Shown one piece after another: positions 53,514-61,852 of a stretch of DNA of 64,000 bases. A program made the position numbers and the translations under genes. The DNA is from Herbidospora mongoliensis (GTDB lineage: Bacteria > Actinomycetota > Actinomycetes > Streptosporangiales > Streptosporangiaceae). Positions within the stretch are counted from its first letter, which is position 1. Every line of letters starts with the position of its first letter. The stretch spans positions 186,001 to 250,000 of the forward strand of contig NZ_BBXD01000013.1 in NCBI RefSeq assembly GCF_001570545.1, given 5' to 3'. The notes beneath the pieces are model-generated. The model worked only from the letters and a program-made list of their open reading frames with translations. It made no database searches and had not been told where the DNA came from.

Positions 53514-54230
53514 ATGAGACTTTCAGGAAAGATCGCGCTCGTCACCGGCGGCACCTCCGGGATCGGTGAGGGCATCGCACGGCGCTTCGGCGCCGAAGGG
53601 GCGACCATCGTGTTCACGGGCCGCCGGGCCGACCTCGGGGAGCTGATCGCCAAGGAGATCGCGGGCGCCACGTTCGTCCCGGGGGACCTCACCCAGGCCG
53701 GGACCCGGAACGCGCTCGTCGCCGCCGTCGAGGCGCACGGCGGGCTCGACGTGCTGGTCAACAACGCCGCCGCCTTCGGCGACACGCTCACCGACCAGGT
53801 CACCGAGGACGACTTCGACCGGATCGTCGGGCTCAACTTCCGGGCGGCCTACCTGATCACGCGGGACGTCCTGCCGCACCTGATCAGGAAGCCCGGCGGG
53901 CGGATCGTGAACATCTCCAGCACGGGGGTCCGCCGGGCCTGGCCCGGGGCGTCGGTCTACAACGCCAGCAAGGCGGCGCTGGAGAACCTCACCCAGTCGT
54001 GGGCCCACGAATACGGTCAGTACGGTCTCACCGCCAACGCGCTGACCCTGCCGATCGTGGACGCGCCGATGTCACTGGCCGCCCGGGAGTACGTCGACCT
54101 GGAGACCATCCCCTCCCGCCGGATCGGGACGGTGACCGACGTCGCCGACATGGCCGTGTTCCTCGCGGGGGACGAGTCCGGCTACCTCAACGGGGCCAGG
54201 ATTCCGCTGGACGGCGGGCAGACCGCCTAA
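53514..54230 (+). CDS. SDR family oxidoreductase, LysR-linked
   Basis: The 238-residue classical SDR has TGGTSGIG, NNAA in place of the usual NNAG, Ser in NISSTG and YNASK, ending RIPLDGGQTA. It is the first gene of a likely operon with the KAS III-like gene 29 nt downstream and is divergent from lysR. A role in acyl or ketone reduction with the KAS III-like protein is possible. Confidence 0.88.
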   Translation: MRLSGKIALVTGGTSGIGEGIARRFGAEGATIVFTGRRADLGELIAKEIAGATFVPGDLTQAGTRNALVAAVEAHGGLDVLVNNAAAFGDTLTDQVTEDDFDRIVGLNFRAAYLITRDVLPHLIRKPGGRIVNISSTGVRRAWPGASVYNASKAALENLTQSWAHEYGQYGLTANALTLPIVDAPMSLAAREYVDLETIPSRRIGTVTDVADMAVFLAGDESGYLNGARIPLDGGQTA

Positions 54231-54259
54231 TCGAGACCCGGGGAACGTAGGGTTGGCGG

Positions 54260-56068
54260 ATGGTCCGGACGGTCATCGACTCCTTAGGGGTGGCGTCGCC
54301 CTCGCGTATCGTCGCCACCCGTGACGTCGTCGACGGCTGCCTGCGGCCGCTCGACCTACCGCTGGAGCTGACGACCGGGATCGTCTCCCGGCGGGTGGCC
54401 GGTGAGGGCGAATACTCGGTCGACCTGGCGGCCCGGGCGGGGCTCGACTGCCTGTCGCGGTCGTCGATCCCGGCAGGCGAGGTCGACCTGCTGATCAACA
54501 CGAGCATCTCGCGGGTCGACGGGCCGTCGTGGGCGACCTACGAACCGGCCCTGGCCACGCGGCTGCGCCGGCTCCTCGGCTGCCACGACGCCTGGACGTT
54601 CGACCTGGCGAACGCGTGCGCCGGGACGTTCACCGGCATCTGGCTCGCCGACGCGCTGATCCGGGCGGGGCGGATCCGCACCGCCCTGGTCGTCAGCGGG
54701 GAGTTCGTCTCCCACATGATCCCCACGGCCCAGCTCGAGATCGAGGGCAAGAACGATCCGCGCATCGCCTGCCTCACCCTCGGCGACGCGGGCGCGGCGG
54801 TGCTGCTGACCCGCTCCGACGACGACCGCGCCGGGTTCCGGCACATCGGGCTTCGCACGATCGGGGAGCACCACACGCTGTGCGTGGCCGGGCCCTCCGA
54901 CCAGCCGCACGGCGGCGCGGTGATGAAGACCCAGATGGCGACACTGGCGGCCATCTGCATCCGTGAGTCGATCGCGCACGCCGCCGAGTCGCTCGCCGCC
55001 ATCGACCTGCCGATCGGCGACATCGACCGGTTCATCCCGCACCAGATGTCGTCCCTGGCCATCAGGGCCGGCATCCGGCAGGCCAACCGCGCGTTCGGGG
55101 CCAAGGTCCTGGACAAGGGCAACGTCATCGACAACCTGGCGACGCGGGGCAACACGTCCACGACCGCCCACCTGGTGGCCCTGCACGACGCCTCCCACGA
55201 CGGCCGCGTCGAATCGGGGCAGCGGGTGCTCTTCGAGATCGCCGCGTCGGGCGTGACCGTCGGCACCGCCGTCTACACCCTCGACGACCTGCCCGACCGG
55301 CTCGCCGAGGGCCGTAAGTCGGACCGGCCCACGCCCCCGGCGACGCCGGCCCCGCTGCGGGGGGTGCGCATCGGCGCGGTCGGGCTGGCCACCGAAGGCG
55401 CCACCACGGTCGAGCTGCTCCGCGAGGCGGTCACCGACTGCCTGGCCGGCCGCGAGCAGCCCGATCTGCTCATCCACACGGGGGTCTACGTCACCGGCCT
55501 CATCGCCGAGCCCGCCGTCGCCGCGACCGCGGCGGGGGAACTCGGTCTCGGCGGCGACTTCCTCGGCTTCGACCTCACCAACGGCGGGCTGGGCACCCTC
55601 GACGCCTGCCGGGTGGCCGCCGAGCTCATCAGCGCCGGGACGGTGAACACGGTGCTGGTCGTCGCGTCCGAAGACGGCGGCGGCGTGGCGCGCCGGGGGT
55701 CCGCGCTGCTCCTGGAAGCGGGCGAGGGCGGTTTCGCCGGTTTCCACTCGCGCCACTTCGACGAGCAGCTCGCCGACTTCTACGCGGGGGCGGTGCAGGA
55801 GGACGGCCGTTCCTTCGCGCGGGCGGGCGACCGTGAGCTGCTCGCCGACCGCACCGCCGCGTTGGTCCCCCAGGTTGTCGCCGAGTTGCTGGCCGCCCAC
55901 GGCGTGACCGAAGAGGAGATCTCGGCCGTGCTGATGCCGGACATCGAGCTGTTCACCTCGGCGTTGCCGTTCGCGTTCGCGACGCTGGAGGCCGCCCCCG
56001 GAGATCTCGTCGTCATCGTCGGAGCGGCGAGCGGAATTGAGATCGGCGCGGCGTTGTACCGAATGTGA
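54260..56068 (+). CDS. KAS III-like thiolase-fold protein with a degenerate second half
   Basis: The 602-residue protein holds a complete 3-oxoacyl-ACP synthase III-like unit (about 1-345) with Cys in ANACAGT (about 120), His in IPHQMSS (about 260) and Asn in GNTST (about 297). After a Pro-rich linker (about 350-362) a second thiolase-like half follows (VRIGAVGLATEGATTVELL, FDLTNGGLGTLDACRVA) in which the catalytic Cys position is Gly. One active and one structural half in a single chain is unusual. It should condense or transfer acyl groups; no ACP gene is near. Confidence 0.8.
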   Translation: MVRTVIDSLGVASPSRIVATRDVVDGCLRPLDLPLELTTGIVSRRVAGEGEYSVDLAARAGLDCLSRSSIPAGEVDLLINTSISRVDGPSWATYEPALATRLRRLLGCHDAWTFDLANACAGTFTGIWLADALIRAGRIRTALVVSGEFVSHMIPTAQLEIEGKNDPRIACLTLGDAGAAVLLTRSDDDRAGFRHIGLRTIGEHHTLCVAGPSDQPHGGAVMKTQMATLAAICIRESIAHAAESLAAIDLPIGDIDRFIPHQMSSLAIRAGIRQANRAFGAKVLDKGNVIDNLATRGNTSTTAHLVALHDASHDGRVESGQRVLFEIAASGVTVGTAVYTLDDLPDRLAEGRKSDRPTPPATPAPLRGVRIGAVGLATEGATTVELLREAVTDCLAGREQPDLLIHTGVYVTGLIAEPAVAATAAGELGLGGDFLGFDLTNGGLGTLDACRVAAELISAGTVNTVLVVASEDGGGVARRGSALLLEAGEGGFAGFHSRHFDEQLADFYAGAVQEDGRSFARAGDRELLADRTAALVPQVVAELLAAHGVTEEEISAVLMPDIELFTSALPFAFATLEAAPGDLVVIVGAASGIEIGAALYRM

Positions 56069-56099
56069 TCACCCATTTAGCATGCGTGCGGGAGAGCAG

Positions 56100-57344
56100 A
56101 TGAGTGAACCACGCGCGCAGTTCGATCCATTCGAATACATACCGATATTCCCCGGCCGATTACGGGACAGGGGGACCACCTGGATCTTACTCGCCGGGCT
56201 GGTCGTCTTCCTGGTCACCGTGGCGTGCACCCTCATCGAGGGCACGTTCGGGCGGCCGGCCGATTTCCGTTTCCCGGCCGACGTCACTTACGCGCTGACC
56301 GGTTCCGGGAAATCATCCGAGCCGAATTTCCCGCTGCTCCGTGATTTCACCAGCCTGCTGTGCGGATTCCTGGTGGTCACCGGTTTCGCGTTACTGCACC
56401 GGAACTGGCACTACGTCTCCACCGCCCTCACGGCGCTGCGCGAATCGCGCACGATCGTGCCCCGCCCGGTGCCCAAGTCGAACGTGTTCTCCCGGCTGCT
56501 CGGCATCGACCGGCTGCTCGCGGGCGACGAGGGCACCGCGCTCGACCGGCTCGACCACAAGTTCGGCGTCGTCACCACCCGTACCAAAATCGTTCTGTTC
56601 GGTTCGGTCGTCTTCGTCAGCTTCATCTTCGCGACCCTGCTGGCCAACGGTCTGAGCCAGAACGCCTTCCGGGTCTTCGCGCCCCGCGGCGTCTCCGCCG
56701 CCGAGCAGGCCCAATGGGTCGAGCTGGCCAAGCAGAACTGGTGGGCCGGGCCGGAACACCCGCTGGGCGTGGTCATCTACACGGTGCTGGCGTTCCTGGC
56801 GATGGTGCTGATCTTCACGTTCAACGTGGTCGGCGTGCTGACCGTCTACTTCAGCGTCGCCCTCTACTTCGCCGCCGACCTGCGCGCCGACTGGTACAAC
56901 CGGGACGGCCGCTTCGGCTGGACCCCGGTCGCCCGCGTCTACCGCACGACCTACTGGGCGCTGGTCCTGCTCGGTACCGCCATCGCCGTTCTGATCGCGG
57001 CTCTGGGCAGCAGTGTGCCCATCTCCGTCTTCGGGCTGATTCTCCTGTACGTCCTGCTCGCCCCCGTCTACACGCTGGTGCCGTGGCTGTGCTTCCGGAC
57101 CGTGGAGCGGGCCGCCAAGCAGGCCCGCATCGCCGAACTGTCGGAACTCCTCGCGGACGTCGACGAGCGCGACCTCAGCCAGGTGCAGCCGCTCGTGGCC
57201 GAGTTCGCCCGGACCAACGCCGCCCGGATCAGGCCGATGCGGCTGCGCACGGTGCCGTTCGGGGCGTTCGCGACGGTCGTCCTGCTGCCGATCGTGCTGA
57301 CAGGTCTGCAGATCTTCGCCCAGATCGGGCCGGGCAGCCGCTGA
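56100..57344 (+). CDS. Multi-pass membrane protein of unknown function
   Basis: The 414-residue protein has about six hydrophobic segments, paired as 22-45, 90-110, 150-175, 225-250, 285-310 and 385-410, and charged loops. I recognise no family. GGGAG lies 5 nt before the ATG at 56100 (MSEPRAQFDPFEYIPIFPG); an upstream ATG at 56082 is less well placed. It follows the KAS III-like gene by 31 nt and may belong to its operon. Confidence 0.75.
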   Translation: MSEPRAQFDPFEYIPIFPGRLRDRGTTWILLAGLVVFLVTVACTLIEGTFGRPADFRFPADVTYALTGSGKSSEPNFPLLRDFTSLLCGFLVVTGFALLHRNWHYVSTALTALRESRTIVPRPVPKSNVFSRLLGIDRLLAGDEGTALDRLDHKFGVVTTRTKIVLFGSVVFVSFIFATLLANGLSQNAFRVFAPRGVSAAEQAQWVELAKQNWWAGPEHPLGVVIYTVLAFLAMVLIFTFNVVGVLTVYFSVALYFAADLRADWYNRDGRFGWTPVARVYRTTYWALVLLGTAIAVLIAALGSSVPISVFGLILLYVLLAPVYTLVPWLCFRTVERAAKQARIAELSELLADVDERDLSQVQPLVAEFARTNAARIRPMRLRTVPFGAFATVVLLPIVLTGLQIFAQIGPGSR

Positions 57345-57362
57345 CCGCCCGGCCCGAACGGG

Positions 57363-58550
57363 TCAGAGGCCGTATCTGTTCTTCAGATGACGCCAGAAGT
57401 CGCGGAACATCCAGGCGTCGAAATCGGTGATCTGAGAAGCGCTGCCGGCCTTCATCAGGAAGCCGTTCACTCCTGACGGGGTCCAGTCGTAGAAGTCGTC
57501 CAGGCCGAAGGTGTGGCCGACCTCGTGCAGGAAGATGTGCAGGTTGGCGGCATTGAGGTTGTTCATGAAGTATTCCGACCCCATGCGCTGGCCCCAGTCG
57601 CCGCCCGCGCCGCCGCCGAAGCCCGACGTCAGCCAGAGCGACATGTCGTAGTGCCGCGCGGCCCCGCCGGGGCAGTTCGGATAGGTGCCGCCCTGGTTGA
57701 AGAACCGGCCGCACGGCGGGGCGCACTGCGGGGCGTTCTCGCCGATGTCGCCGACGTAGACGTCGACCGAGTTGTCCGTCCACTGGAGCTGGGCCCGGTC
57801 CCGGACCGCCCAGCCGACGACCCGCACCGGCACGTCGCCGTAGGGCCAGGCGTTGTGCCCGGCCATGACGTCCATCCACCTCTTGAACTGCCGGGCCAGG
57901 GTCGCGTGGACGGCGTCCCGCTGGGCCGCGGTGACCGTGGCCGAGGAGTCCCATCGCACGCAGTAGTTCACGTATCCCCGGTTGGCCATGATCTGGTCCC
58001 AGCCGTAGTTCCGGAACCCGTAGAGGTTGGGGTAGGTGCTCTCGACGTGCGACCAGACCTGGTTCAGCGGGGAGACCAGGTTCGACGGCGGGTTCCAGCC
58101 ACTAGCGGGCGGAGGCGTCGGTGTGGGGGTTGGGGTTGGTCTGGGAGTAGCCGGGCCGCCGCAGGTCACTCCGTTCAGGGTGTACGAGGTGGGCGACCCG
58201 TTCGCCCCGCTGTAGGTGCCGTTGAAGCCGATCGTGATGCTCGCGCCCGTGGACAGGACGGGCGCGTAGCCGGGGGCCGACACAGTCACGTTGGCGCCGG
58301 ATTGGGTCCAGGTCCCGTTCCAGCCCTGGCTCACCTGCTGGTTGCCCGGCCAGGAGAACCGCAGCGTCCACGGGTTCACCGGATCGCCGAGGTTGTCGAT
58401 CGTGACGTTGCCGCCGAAGGCGCCGCCGTTCTCCCACGCCTTGGCGTAGGTGACGGAGCAGGCGACGGCCGCCTGCGCGGGCTGGGCGACGATCACGCCC
58501 AGCGCGGCCATGACCGTGAGGGCCACGGCCCAGAAGGATGTTCGTCTCAT
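57363..58550 (-). CDS. Secreted CBM2-linked zinc metalloprotease
   Basis: The 395-residue protein has a signal peptide, a family 2 carbohydrate-binding module (about 29-131, with VACSVTYAKAWENGGAFGGNVTI and the surface Trp residues of CBM2), a Pro/Thr linker, and a catalytic domain with HEVGHTFGLDDFYDW, the HExxHxxGxxD zinc motif, at about 342. Cellulose binding with a protease is an unusual pairing; it may cut plant wall proteins or process other secreted enzymes on cellulose. A CebR-type box directly upstream suggests cellobiose induction. Confidence 0.88.
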   Translation of the reverse strand: MRRTSFWAVALTVMAALGVIVAQPAQAAVACSVTYAKAWENGGAFGGNVTIDNLGDPVNPWTLRFSWPGNQQVSQGWNGTWTQSGANVTVSAPGYAPVLSTGASITIGFNGTYSGANGSPTSYTLNGVTCGGPATPRPTPTPTPTPPPASGWNPPSNLVSPLNQVWSHVESTYPNLYGFRNYGWDQIMANRGYVNYCVRWDSSATVTAAQRDAVHATLARQFKRWMDVMAGHNAWPYGDVPVRVVGWAVRDRAQLQWTDNSVDVYVGDIGENAPQCAPPCGRFFNQGGTYPNCPGGAARHYDMSLWLTSGFGGGAGGDWGQRMGSEYFMNNLNAANLHIFLHEVGHTFGLDDFYDWTPSGVNGFLMKAGSASQITDFDAWMFRDFWRHLKNRYGL

Positions 58551-58552
58551 TG

Positions 58553-58566
58553 TGGGAGCGCTCCCA
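58553..58566. promoter_or_regulatory. CebR-type box upstream of the CBM2 protease
   Basis: TGGGAGCGCTCCCA is identical to the 14-bp palindrome bound by the cellobiose-responsive LacI-family repressor CebR in streptomycetes. It ends 3 nt before the start codon on the minus strand, and its GGGAG also serves as the only plausible ribosome site, so bound repressor would block both steps. Confidence 0.85.
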
Positions 58567-58580
58567 TATGGTGGGTGGAA

Positions 58581-58610
58581 GCGGGCGCCGTCGCGAGGAG
58601 CGGCGCCCGC
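58581..58610 (-). terminator. Terminator hairpin after the large glycoside hydrolase gene
   Basis: GCGGGCGCCG and CGGCGCCCGC form a perfect 10-bp stem with a 10-nt loop, 8 nt after the hydrolase stop on the minus strand. It separates this operon from the CebR-controlled protease gene downstream. A U-run is absent, as is common in high-GC actinomycetes. Confidence 0.75.
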
Positions 58611-58618
58611 CGATGGAC

Positions 58619-61600
58619 CTAGTTCGCGAACGCCCTGACCTCAAGAAGGCCGAGCGAAGCGGTTCCCGTGCTGGTCAGCACCACTCTCAGGCGGGTGCTG
58701 CTCACGGGGGTGAAGGTCACCGAGTTGAACTGGTTCTTGGCCAGCCCGTAGGAACCGGCCCCGGGCACGTCGACGTAGGAAGACCCGTTCCAGTACTGGA
58801 GCTTCCAGGCCGACGGCATGTCGATGCCCTGCTCGTCGTCGAAGAAGTAGACCTCCGCACGGCTGAGCGTCTGGGCGGACGACCACGTCAGTTCGCCGTA
58901 CTGCGTCCCGGTCTCGGGCCAGCTGCCCCAGCGCGGGTTCACGGTGTCGTTCGAGGACGGCGGCTGGATGCCGTCGTTCAGCGCCGCGGCCGTCTCCCAC
59001 GACGAGGTGTAGGAGGCCGACGGGGTCGCCGCCAGGGCCAGGTTGCCGACCGGTGGCGGGGTGCCGCCCCGGTTGTAGGCCGAGACCTCCGTGAGCCCGC
59101 TCTTGGCGCTCCCGGCGTTGGTCACCTGCACGCGGATCCTGGCCGCCGTCACCGACGGGAACGTCACCACGTTGTAGTTGGCCCGTGGAGCCGAGGGCGT
59201 CTTCGTCTGCGAGGGCACCGCCGTCCACGTCGAGCCGTTCAGATACTGGATCGTGTACGCCGAGGGCGCCCGATACGTCGCCGAGGCCGGCCGCGAGTCC
59301 TTGAACCACATCCGCATCTCGTTGACCGGCTGCGACGAGCCCAGGTTCAGCTCATACCAGTCGGTCGTGGCGCCCGTACCGCCCCAGAAGGGCTCGTTGA
59401 CCGGCAGGCCGTCCACCGCGCCCGCGACATTGGTGCCGGAAGACGCGCTCCCGGTGGAGGGAATCAGCCCGGAGGCGACGTTGATCCCCGCCTTGTCGAG
59501 GATGTCGGTCATCCGGCCGCCGGTGAAGGCGACCTGGTTGGGCGACTGGATCCCCGAGTAGGCCTGGTTGTAGGCGACCGTCCCGGAGGTGGTCACCGCG
59601 CCGGTGGCGGGGTCCCATGTGAACGGGACCAGCGAGTTCACGGTCGCGACCCGCGTGCCGTTGATGAAGATCGAGTAGCCCTGCGGCACACCCGGGTAGC
59701 GGGTGACGCCGTCGGCGGGGTCGTCCCAGGTGATGGTCAGGTCGGCGTTGCGGTAGCGCAGGTTGTTGACGGTGAAGTGGGTCCAGCCGATGTTGATCGG
59801 GGACAGTTCCACCTTCGCGTCGTTGCGCGGGCGCAGGCCGGCGACGTCCTCGATCACCGTCCAGTTGCTGCTGCCCAGGATGTTGTGGTGGATCCAGGAG
59901 CGGTACTGGACGGAGGAGCCGTTCCAGTCGGCCCAGAACTCGTTGGCGTCGGGCCAGGCGGTGTTGCCGCCGACGTACTGCGCCCACGTGTTCCAGTAGA
60001 GGAGTTTCTTGTAGTCGTTCGCGGTCATCCACGAGTTCGGGTAGTTGCGCAGGACCGACGAGTAGAGCCGGAACTGGACCGTCGAGTTGATCGTGGAGAA
60101 GTTGTTGGAGCCCGGGTTCCCCGCCGCCGCGGCGGCCGCCTTGTCGGTCTGGTTGGCGGTGTAGAAGGGGAAGATCGGATACTGCGCCGGGTCGTCGTAG
60201 AGACGCAGCGCCTGCCGGTAGGTGGCGGTGTTCGGGATCGCGCCGACAGAAAACGGGTAGTAGTTATTGATCTCCTTCCACGGCACGTACTCGTTCGTCG
60301 ACTTCAGCCGGTGCTCGAAGAGCTGGCGGGACGGGTTCCAGAGCACGTTGACGATGGCGTTCTGGATGTCGGTCGCCAGCGTCTGCATCTCGGCGGCCTT
60401 GGCGGTGTTGCCGACCGCCGCGTAGGCCTGCGAAGCGGCGAGCGCGCCGCTGTACTGGTAGGCCGACTCCGCCCGGTCCATCCGGCCCGGCTTCCAGTGG
60501 AACGAGACCGCGTCGGCGTCGTTGCCGGTGAGGGCGCCCCAGTCGTACTCGATGAGCTTGTTGTTGTCGGTGTCGTAGTAGCTGAGCTGGCCCTTCACGT
60601 CGCGTTCGGCGTAACGCGCGAGCGCGCCGGCGATGGCGGGCTGGCCGCCGTGGATCTGGTAGGCCCGCCAGGCCGCCTCGGAGATGTACTGGGTGTAGCT
60701 GTTCGACCAGTTCTCCGGGTCGCCGGGGTTGTCCATGAACCGGCCGTTCCTGGACGTCTGACCCGTGGACAGCCAGTTGCCGTAGGCGTACATGGGCGTC
60801 CGCAGATATTTGAGGTCGTCGATGTGCATCGGCTGGGTCAGCGCGATCGCGTTGTTGTAGCCGAGCACGCCCTCCATCGACACCGGGAACTGGAACGTCT
60901 GGCCGGGGATGTCCGCGTCGAGGTTGTTGTAGCGCATCAACCACCAGCGGTAGTAGACGTTCTTCTTGATCGCCGCCTCGGCCACGTCGATGTACGGCAG
61001 GTTCTGCGCCCACCAGAGGTTGTAGGCCCTGACGTGGGTGGCGTACGCCGTGGCGTTGGTGAAGCCCTTGTAGGTGTTGTATTCGGTCAGCGAGCCGGGG
61101 ATCTCGTTGGTCACGAAACCCATCACGACCTTCGCGGTCACGGTGGCGCCCGGCGCGACCGTGACGGAGCGGTTCAGGCCGCCGCTGCTGACGGCGAAGC
61201 CGTCACCGCTGAGCCTGGGGAACAGCGTGGTCAGGTTGTTGTACGCGTTCACCTGCCCCGTCAGCTCGTTTCCCGAGCCGCTCGTGGCATAGGGCGAGGT
61301 AGCCCTGAGCTGCAGTGTCGATGACGACGAGCCGTTGTTGACGATCGAGTAGTTCGCCACGGCGACGTTGTCGTCGGTGATGAACTTCTGCTGCGTCACC
61401 ACGAGGGACCCGCTCGTGTGGACGCTGCGCCAGAAGCTGGGGGCCTGGAACCGCTGCGACACCTGCTCGGAGAAGGTGCCGGGCGTGATGGCCACGGTGA
61501 AGGCGGAGGACCCGCCGATCGCCTCCCAGTACGCCACCTGGCCGGAGAAGCCCAGCGTGCCGGGGTTGTGCGTCTTCATGTAGAGCGCCCGGCCCCGCGT

Positions 61601-61852
61601 CATCAGCCAGTTCCCGGCCGGGTCACTGCCTGTTCTGCCGAGGAGACGGTCCATCCAGAAGTCGGTGCCGGAGGATTCCGCGTCGTACATGGCCTGCATC
61701 ATGTTGCCGGTCGTGTACGACACGGGCGGCGCCGGAACGGCCGGGCCGCTGAAGCTGGGGAAGCCGATCGTCTGCGCCGCCGAAGCGGCTGGACCTGCGA
61801 CGATCAGCCCGGCTAAGAGCGCCAGAGCAGCAGAAGCGCGGAGGAACTTCAT
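58619..61852 (-). CDS. Secreted (alpha/alpha)6-barrel glycoside hydrolase (MGH1/GH63-like) with two F5/8-type C-terminal domains
   Basis: The 1077-residue protein has a signal peptide (MKFLRASAALALLAGLIVAGPAASA), an N-terminal beta-sandwich (about 60-300), a helical barrel (about 310-700) with YNLWWAQNLPYIDVAEAAIKK, WDWN-like NEFWADWNG and YDWGALTGNDADAVSFHWKPG, then a beta domain and two discoidin-like domains (about 840-955 and 960-1077). The last domain is closely related to the C-terminus of the neighbouring GH43 enzyme. The ATG overlaps the GH43 stop as ATGA. Arabinan- or other side-chain-directed activity is inferred from the neighbour only. Confidence 0.82.
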   Translation of the reverse strand: MKFLRASAALALLAGLIVAGPAASAAQTIGFPSFSGPAVPAPPVSYTTGNMMQAMYDAESSGTDFWMDRLLGRTGSDPAGNWLMTRGRALYMKTHNPGTLGFSGQVAYWEAIGGSSAFTVAITPGTFSEQVSQRFQAPSFWRSVHTSGSLVVTQQKFITDDNVAVANYSIVNNGSSSSTLQLRATSPYATSGSGNELTGQVNAYNNLTTLFPRLSGDGFAVSSGGLNRSVTVAPGATVTAKVVMGFVTNEIPGSLTEYNTYKGFTNATAYATHVRAYNLWWAQNLPYIDVAEAAIKKNVYYRWWLMRYNNLDADIPGQTFQFPVSMEGVLGYNNAIALTQPMHIDDLKYLRTPMYAYGNWLSTGQTSRNGRFMDNPGDPENWSNSYTQYISEAAWRAYQIHGGQPAIAGALARYAERDVKGQLSYYDTDNNKLIEYDWGALTGNDADAVSFHWKPGRMDRAESAYQYSGALAASQAYAAVGNTAKAAEMQTLATDIQNAIVNVLWNPSRQLFEHRLKSTNEYVPWKEINNYYPFSVGAIPNTATYRQALRLYDDPAQYPIFPFYTANQTDKAAAAAAGNPGSNNFSTINSTVQFRLYSSVLRNYPNSWMTANDYKKLLYWNTWAQYVGGNTAWPDANEFWADWNGSSVQYRSWIHHNILGSSNWTVIEDVAGLRPRNDAKVELSPINIGWTHFTVNNLRYRNADLTITWDDPADGVTRYPGVPQGYSIFINGTRVATVNSLVPFTWDPATGAVTTSGTVAYNQAYSGIQSPNQVAFTGGRMTDILDKAGINVASGLIPSTGSASSGTNVAGAVDGLPVNEPFWGGTGATTDWYELNLGSSQPVNEMRMWFKDSRPASATYRAPSAYTIQYLNGSTWTAVPSQTKTPSAPRANYNVVTFPSVTAARIRVQVTNAGSAKSGLTEVSAYNRGGTPPPVGNLALAATPSASYTSSWETAAALNDGIQPPSSNDTVNPRWGSWPETGTQYGELTWSSAQTLSRAEVYFFDDEQGIDMPSAWKLQYWNGSSYVDVPGAGSYGLAKNQFNSVTFTPVSSTRLRVVLTSTGTASLGLLEVRAFAN

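Noticed and set aside
53514-57344. SDR plus KAS III-like plus membrane gene considered as a polyketide or fatty-acid biosynthetic cluster
   Set aside because: No ACP, KS/CLF, AT, cyclase or tailoring genes are present; three genes with a LysR regulator are not enough.
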